The notes under the pieces: model-generated
Databases searched by the model: none
Seen by the model: only the letters and a program-made list of their open reading frames with translations
What the model was told of the DNA's origin: nothing
Made by a program: the position numbers and the translations under genes
Shown here: in pieces, positions 59,373 through 64,000 of the stretch
How positions within the stretch are numbered: the stretch's first letter is position 1
Layout: each line of letters starts with the position of its first letter
Assembly (NCBI RefSeq): GCF_024199945.1
Contig: NZ_JANADP010000001.1
Coordinates: 744,001 to 808,000 of the forward strand
DNA length: 64,000 nt
Direction of reading: 5' to 3'
Source: Bradyrhizobium sp. CCGUVB4N
GTDB taxonomy: Bacteria; Pseudomonadota; Alphaproteobacteria; Rhizobiales; Xanthobacteraceae

Positions 59373-60119
59373 ATGCCGATCGTCAGAATTCTCCTGATCC
59401 TGCTCGCTTTCGCGTCGCCCGCATTCGCGCAGGACGGTGCGCGCGATCTGGCCGCCGCGCGCGATGCCGCGAAGGCCTTCAAGGCCTATGTCGATGGCGT
59501 CGCGAAGAAGGGCGAGCGGCCGGATCTGACCCGGCCGGAGATCGCAGCCTTGCTTGGCCATGTCTTTGATCTCGACGCCCTCGCCGCGCTGCCGCCCGTG
59601 CAGGGCAGCGACATGGGCTGGCTGATGGACTGGACGGACACCGCAAACCAGACCCACAAGCTGTTCATCTTTTACGGCGCGAAGCCGGGGCCGCAGCCCG
59701 ATTTCGCTGCGCTTGGGCGCAACATGACCGAGTATGGCGACCAATACGCGGTGGCGATGAGTTTCATGATCCGCGGCATGGCGCGCGAGGCGGAGGCGGG
59801 CCAATTGTTCTGGAGAGAGCTCCCGCCGGAGCAACGCACCCGCATCCGCGAGGAAGGAATGACAGGCTTTCGCAAGAACAGCGCCGTCTACATCCTGACC
59901 ACGGTCTGCGCGGCGATCCAGGGCGCTAGCAAGCCCGCCAACGCGCGGCTGGTGGCGGCTGCGCTGCGCGACACGCGCGACGTCTGGGCAAGCTTTCTGC
60001 TGCCGCAGGATCGGGCCCGCGTGATCGCAGAGCTCGCAGACCTCCCGAAATGGGCGCCTGACGAGTTGGCGCGCGCCGATCTCGCCACCTTCACGGCCGC
60101 GCTTCAGGCGGTGAATTAG
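59373..60119 (+). CDS. Exported protein of unknown function
   Basis: A 248-residue protein with signal peptide (ILLILLAFASPAFA-Q) and an all-helical mature part (RDLAAARDAAKAFKAYVDGV; MTEYGDQYAVAMSFMIRGMA). The longer frame upstream overlaps the amidase and was rejected for ATG 59373, 32 bp after its stop. Its stop overlaps the plsY stop by 4 bp. No family recognised. Confidence 0.78.
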   Translation: MPIVRILLILLAFASPAFAQDGARDLAAARDAAKAFKAYVDGVAKKGERPDLTRPEIAALLGHVFDLDALAALPPVQGSDMGWLMDWTDTANQTHKLFIFYGAKPGPQPDFAALGRNMTEYGDQYAVAMSFMIRGMAREAEAGQLFWRELPPEQRTRIREEGMTGFRKNSAVYILTTVCAAIQGASKPANARLVAAALRDTRDVWASFLLPQDRARVIAELADLPKWAPDELARADLATFTAALQAVN

Positions 60120-60802
60120 ACCTGCGCTTCGGCTTTCACGTCCGGGCTGCTTTGGCCCAGCCGCGGCTCCGTCCCCGCCAGCAGCCGTTCAATATTGGCG
60201 CGATGGCGGATGATCACGTAGAGGCCGCCTGCGATCACCAGCAAGCGATAGGGCAGAGGGTGTTCGAAGCCGCAGACGAGGACGATCGCCGTCAAAGCCG
60301 CGAGCATCGAACTAAGCGAAACGATCCGCACCAGCGCCAGCACGGCGCCGAACACGGCCGCTGCACCCAGTCCCACCGGCCACGACATCGCCAGCAGCAC
60401 GCCGAGCCCGGTTGCAGCCGATTTGCCGCCCGTGAAGTTCAGCCAGATCGAGCGGCCATGGCCCAGCAGCGCGGCAATGCCGGCGAGACACACCGCCCAC
60501 GGCACCCAGACTTGCAGATCGGTCGCGGCCGGCGGTGCCGGCGATAGTTCGGCGGCGAGCCAGGGGCAGAACCAGCGCGCCACGACGACGGCAGCCGCGC
60601 CCTTCAGCACATCGGCGATCAGCACCGCGAGCGCAGGCCATTTGCCGAGGGTCCGCAACACATTCGTGGCGCCGGTGGACCTGGAGCCGTGCTCGCGAAT
60701 GTCGATGCCCCTGAGGAGCTTCCCGGCCAGATAGCCCGAGGGTATCGAGCCGAGCAGATAGGCGATCACCAATCCAGTCGCGCCTGCAATCCAGAAAGCC
60801 AT
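60116..60802 (-). CDS. plsY: Glycerol-3-phosphate acyltransferase
   Basis: A 228-residue inner-membrane enzyme that transfers acyl from acyl-phosphate to glycerol-3-phosphate, the first step of phospholipid synthesis. The three PlsY motifs are clear: LGSIPSGYLAGKL, GSRSTGATNVLRTLGK with GLGH-type LLGHGRSIWLNFTGGKSAAT, and IIRHRANIERLLAGTEP. It has about five helices. The start ATG at 60802 opens directly into TM1. Confidence 0.95.
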   Translation of the reverse strand: MAFWIAGATGLVIAYLLGSIPSGYLAGKLLRGIDIREHGSRSTGATNVLRTLGKWPALAVLIADVLKGAAAVVVARWFCPWLAAELSPAPPAATDLQVWVPWAVCLAGIAALLGHGRSIWLNFTGGKSAATGLGVLLAMSWPVGLGAAAVFGAVLALVRIVSLSSMLAALTAIVLVCGFEHPLPYRLLVIAGGLYVIIRHRANIERLLAGTEPRLGQSSPDVKAEAQV

Positions 60803-60845
60803 CGTTCTCTTTCCAGCGGATGTCTGTGCCGTGTCCCGGCGGGCT

Positions 60846-61826
60846 TTAGGGTTTCCGCTCGGCAGCGAGATGATCGCGAAGGAAGCTCACGATACTCGCG
60901 TTGAGCTCGTGATGAAACGCGGTTCTGTCGAAGCCCGGCGGATCGGTGCATAGCCGCGGCAGTTCGGCGGCGAATTTCTCCGTGCACGGCGCCAGGAATC
61001 CAAAGTGGCCGGCGGGCATGACGCGCACCTCCGGCTTGCCCGGCAGGCTGCTCGCCGTCAGCACCACATTTTTGGGATCGATGCCACCGCCCCCCGATTT
61101 CGATCGCCAGATCAGCAGGGGAATGTGCACGTCGGTCAGTCCGTCCGCAGAGAACATGAAGTTCAAAGCGGTGTCAGCGAGCACCGCGGCGCGAATGCGC
61201 GGATCGTGCTGCGGCTCGGGCGGAATGTCGCCACGACGAAACTGCTCGCATCCCGGCGAATGGTTGCCCTCGGTGCAGAGTCCCGTAATCTTCTGATAGT
61301 CCGGCTTGGCACCCGCCAGGATCAATCCGGTATAGGCGCCGGCGGAAAAGCCAAAGAAGCCGATCCTCGCGGGATCGATCACCGCGCGATCGCGCCACTC
61401 GTTCAGCATGAAGTCTAGCAGGCGGATCGTCTCTTTCGGACGCGCGGCGATGATGGACAGGCTGTCGCTCTGTGAACGGTCGGCGCCGTTGTCGCCGGGA
61501 TAGTTGATGGCGGCGACGACAAAGCCGGCGTCGGCGAGCGCCTGCGCCGTATCATCGTGTCCACCGAACCAGCCGCCGCGGCCATGCGCGATGATGACGA
61601 GCGGCAATCCGCTCCCGGACACCGGGCAATCCTTCACGCCCTGCAAGGTGGTGATGAAATTCATCGAGACCTTGCCGAGCGGCACAGGCTGCGGCTCCGC
61701 CGCGCAGGGATACCAGATCGCGCCGGCCAAAGTGGGATCGGTGTCCAGAAGCTGCAGACCTGCCGCATGCGCGGACGAGGCCAGGCCAAAAAACAAAGCC
61801 AGGCAAAACAAATACAACCGGCGCAT
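60846..61826 (-). CDS. Exported alpha/beta hydrolase (dienelactone-hydrolase-like)
   Basis: A 326-residue protein with signal peptide (LFCLALFFGLASSAHA-A). The oxyanion region LVIIAHGRGGWFGG, the nucleophile elbow GFFGFSAGAYTG, a late acidic residue and PAGHFGFL with the catalytic His are present. The ATG at 61826 was chosen for the signal peptide. It is 43 bp from plsY on the same strand but probably unrelated. Substrate unknown. Confidence 0.87.
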   Translation of the reverse strand: MRRLYLFCLALFFGLASSAHAAGLQLLDTDPTLAGAIWYPCAAEPQPVPLGKVSMNFITTLQGVKDCPVSGSGLPLVIIAHGRGGWFGGHDDTAQALADAGFVVAAINYPGDNGADRSQSDSLSIIAARPKETIRLLDFMLNEWRDRAVIDPARIGFFGFSAGAYTGLILAGAKPDYQKITGLCTEGNHSPGCEQFRRGDIPPEPQHDPRIRAAVLADTALNFMFSADGLTDVHIPLLIWRSKSGGGGIDPKNVVLTASSLPGKPEVRVMPAGHFGFLAPCTEKFAAELPRLCTDPPGFDRTAFHHELNASIVSFLRDHLAAERKP

Positions 61827-62003
61827 CGACGCGGCTCCAAAATGTGGCGTTGACCTAGTGGAGTAAAATGGCCGGACTGTGTTGCACTCAGGCATTTGCC
61901 TACAATGAAGGCTCCTGCAAAACCTGCAACGCCGCAAAACGGTCACACACGGAACGGCATCCTTGGGTTGCTCGTCGTGGGCAAGGGTGGGGGAGAGCCT
62001 GAC

Positions 62004-63026
62004 ATGCGGACATGGATCGGCGTCATCGCGGCCGCGTGTGCTTTCGCTTCAAGTCCTGTCGCGGCCGCGCCTGCATCCGGTTGCGGCATTCCGCACGAAA
62101 TCCATGACGGATGGGCGATGAGCTCGCCGGACAAGCAGGGGCTGAACGCGGCGCTGCTCTGCGCGATGGACGAGGGCATCAGCGGCGGCAAGCTCGCTGA
62201 TGTCGACGACATCGTCGTCATCAGGCACGGCGTGCTCGTCTATGAGCGCTACTATGATTATCCGCATCAGATGAATTACGACCCGACCACGCGGCACAAC
62301 GGTTATTCCATGACCAAGAGCGTCGTCTCGCTGCTGGTCGGCATCGCCATGGATCGCGGCCTGATCAAGGATCTGGACGCGCCGATCTCGTCGTATCTCC
62401 CCGATTATGCGGGGTTGGGCGCATCCGACAAGGATCGGATCACGCTCCGCCATCTCCTGACGATGTCGGCAGGATTGGGCGCCGAGCGGGCTCCCGGCGT
62501 GTCCTTCCAGTACAACAATGCGGAAACGGAGCTGATCGGCACCATCCTGAAGAAGATCACCGGGAAGGGCGTCGATGTGCTGGCCCGGGACAGCATCTTC
62601 GCGCCGCTCGGCATCAAGGATGTGGCCTGGTACAAGACTCCGGTGAGCGGCCTTCCGACGTCGGCGAGCGGGCTGAGCCTGCGGCCGCGCGACTGGGCGA
62701 AGATCGGCCAGCTCGTGCTCAACCGCGGCGCCTGGCAAGGCAAGCAGATCGTCTCGGCCTCCTGGGTCGATCAATCGACCGCCGAGCACATCAAGACCAC
62801 GGAGCCGCATTCCTACGGCTACCAATGGTGGGTCGGTCGCTCACAGGACGGCGATCGCACCATCGAATGGGCCGCCGCGAAAGGCTTCAATTCGCAGAAG
62901 ACTATCATCATCCCCGCGCTCGACATGGTCGTCGTCTTCAACGCGGGGCGGGAATCCAAGCACATGGTCGCACCCGAGCTGGATCTGCTGGATCACTACA
63001 TCCTGCCGGCGACGTTGCGGAATTGA
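62004..63026 (+). CDS. Exported serine hydrolase (class C beta-lactamase-like)
   Basis: A 340-residue protein with signal peptide (VIAAACAFASSPVAAA). SMTKSVVSLL gives the SxxK Ser-Lys pair, and QYNNAET the YxN motif; the third, normally KTG or HxG, appears as AAKG. Members are esterases, peptidases or lactonases; true beta-lactamase activity is not implied. The ATG at 62004 has GGGGGAG upstream. Confidence 0.88.
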   Translation: MRTWIGVIAAACAFASSPVAAAPASGCGIPHEIHDGWAMSSPDKQGLNAALLCAMDEGISGGKLADVDDIVVIRHGVLVYERYYDYPHQMNYDPTTRHNGYSMTKSVVSLLVGIAMDRGLIKDLDAPISSYLPDYAGLGASDKDRITLRHLLTMSAGLGAERAPGVSFQYNNAETELIGTILKKITGKGVDVLARDSIFAPLGIKDVAWYKTPVSGLPTSASGLSLRPRDWAKIGQLVLNRGAWQGKQIVSASWVDQSTAEHIKTTEPHSYGYQWWVGRSQDGDRTIEWAAAKGFNSQKTIIIPALDMVVVFNAGRESKHMVAPELDLLDHYILPATLRN

Positions 63027-63168
63027 TCGCGGCCATTGCGGCGCCGCGCTGGTGCGCACGGTCGCTTATGCAGGCCGTGCATAATGATATTTTGACCTGA
63101 CATTGGATTTTCGCTGATCCGGCCGGCACCTTCTCCGCAAGGGCCCAATTCCTTCCGGGGAACGCGAC

Positions 63169-64000
63169 ATGTCCGATGATGATCAGGCAGAACGTCCATT
63201 TGATCCGAGGCTGACGCGGCGTCGCCTGATGTCGCTCGCAGCGGCGACCACGGGCGCGATCGGTTCGACGATGCTGGATTTGCCCGCTCTTGCCGAGGAG
63301 ACGACGACCGTGCACAGCGACCAGATCGAAAAACTATTGCCGGGCTTTCGTCGCAGCCGCATCAGGACGGATGGCGCGGAGATCAACACGCTGGTGAAGG
63401 GCGAGGGCGCGCCGCTGCTGCTTCTCCATGGTCATCCCCAGACGGTCGTGTGCTGGCACAAGGTTGCCCCGAAACTGGCCGAGCGGTTCACGGTCGTGCT
63501 CACTGATATCAGGGGTTATGGCGATAGCAGCAAGCCGGACGGTGGCAAGGACAGCATCAACTATTCCAAGCGCGAGATGGCGCGCGATCAGGTCGAGGTC
63601 ATGCGCGCGCTCGGCTTCGAGCATTTTTATGCGGCCGGTCACGACCGCGGCGGACGCGTGCTGCACCGGTTGCTGCTGGATCATCCCGCTGCGGTCACCA
63701 AGGCTGTCTTGCTCGATATCGCGCCGACCGCGACGATGTATGCGAAGGTGACCAAGGATTTCGCCATGCGCTACATGTGGTGGTTCTTCCTGAGCCAGCC
63801 CGCGCCGCTTCCGGAAACCCTGATCGGCAACAATCTCGATTTCTATCTGCAGGCGCACATCAACAAGCAGAACAAGACGCTAGGTGCGATCGATCCGGTT
63901 GCGCTCGAGGAATACCGCCGCTGCTATACGCGCGAGACGCTGCACGCGGTCTGCGAGGATTATCGCGCGGCCGCGGGCATCGACCTGCTCCATGACGCGG
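63169..64000 (+). CDS. Tat-exported haloacetate-dehalogenase-like alpha/beta hydrolase (3' end outside window)
   Basis: 277 codons from the ATG at 63169 run to the window edge without a stop. A Tat signal (TRRRLMSLAAATTGAIGS) is followed by an alpha/beta hydrolase: LLLLHGHPQTVVCWHK, LTDIRGYGDSSKP, and GHDRGGRVLHRLL with the aspartate nucleophile and the two arginines that bind the carboxylate in fluoroacetate dehalogenases. LSQPAPLPETLI is also shared. Where those enzymes have His-Trp for halide, this reads Trp-Trp (MWWFFL), so the substrate may differ. The closing His lies beyond the window. GGGGAACGCGAC precedes the start. Confidence 0.85.
   Translation, partial: MSDDDQAERPFDPRLTRRRLMSLAAATTGAIGSTMLDLPALAEETTTVHSDQIEKLLPGFRRSRIRTDGAEINTLVKGEGAPLLLLHGHPQTVVCWHKVAPKLAERFTVVLTDIRGYGDSSKPDGGKDSINYSKREMARDQVEVMRALGFEHFYAAGHDRGGRVLHRLLLDHPAAVTKAVLLDIAPTATMYAKVTKDFAMRYMWWFFLSQPAPLPETLIGNNLDFYLQAHINKQNKTLGAIDPVALEEYRRCYTRETLHAVCEDYRAAAGIDLLHDA

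Noticed and set aside
1..64000. CRISPR array, tRNA, rRNA, integrase or transposase
   Set aside because: No regularly spaced repeats, no cloverleaf with a GTTCGAATC-type arm that I could find by eye, and no coding frame with transposase or integrase motifs.

Overview
This 64 kb window is GC-rich chromosomal DNA that reads as an alphaproteobacterium of the Bradyrhizobium/Rhodopseudomonas group. The genus is inferred from the gene families (benzoate-type CoA ligase, many small secreted Gly/Tyr/Cys-rich proteins, NitT/TauT-type ABC systems, a DGPF-linked ECF sigma factor) and from several families of short palindromic intergenic repeats. I see no rRNA, tRNA, CRISPR array, integrase, transposase or complete insertion sequence. 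Most of the window is ordinary housekeeping and metabolic DNA, with small accessory patches at about 26.8-32.8, 34.5-39.3 and 51.2-55.2 kb.

Layout. 0-3.3 kb: the end of a MarR regulator, then an aryl-CoA ligase and a flavin monooxygenase that overlap by 4 bp. 3.4-5.7 kb: small secreted proteins and a medium-chain reductase. 5.9-8.2 kb: a DAACS symporter paired with a glutamate/aspartate-type binding protein. 8.3-15.2 kb: ATP-grasp enzyme, ferredoxin-NADP reductase, patatin, membrane-anchored glutamate-synthase-like protein, PilZ protein and CNNM/CorC-type protein. 15.3-20.4 kb: an operon of a barrel-OprB fusion porin, a double-length permease and an ATPase. 21.2-26.7 kb: a creatininase divergent from an ABC transporter, 2-hydroxyacid dehydrogenase and Inh-domain operon. 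26.8-32.8 kb: DGPF protein and ECF sigma factor, a lysozyme-like protein, small envelope proteins, and a tautomerase/TetR/VOC cluster with clear operators. 32.8-40.1 kb: a bestrophin-like DUF4239 protein, radC, VOC, exported intradiol dioxygenase, EamA exporter, AdaA-like protein, ABM protein with ECF sigma factor, and map. 40.2-48 kb: MscS channel, K+/H+ antiporter, modABC and MepA. 48.4-56.3 kb: GGDEF-EAL protein, RDD protein, chemoreceptor, small secreted ClpP-fold-like protein and acyl-CoA-dehydrogenase-like flavoprotein. 56.3-64 kb: TetR with tandem operators, amidase, plsY, hydrolases, and a partial exported dehalogenase-like hydrolase cut by the right edge.

How genes work together. The clearest functional units are the aryl-CoA ligase plus hydroxylase, the symporter plus binding protein, the porin/permease/ATPase operon, the ABC/hydroxyacid dehydrogenase operon, DGPF plus sigma factor, TetR with divergent tautomerase and downstream VOC protein, modABC, and TetR-amidase facing a membrane protein plus flavoprotein.

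Most unusual points. Two neighbouring genes (RDD, and the small secreted protein) are each bounded by a remnant of the 3' end of the adjacent gene. Two TetR regulators have strongly palindromic paired sites. A DAACS symporter is coupled to an ABC-type binding protein. A porin fuses two barrel types. An ABM protein has a second well-placed start that would remove its export signal. I found no convincing wholly new multi-gene system; these are the leads I would follow.
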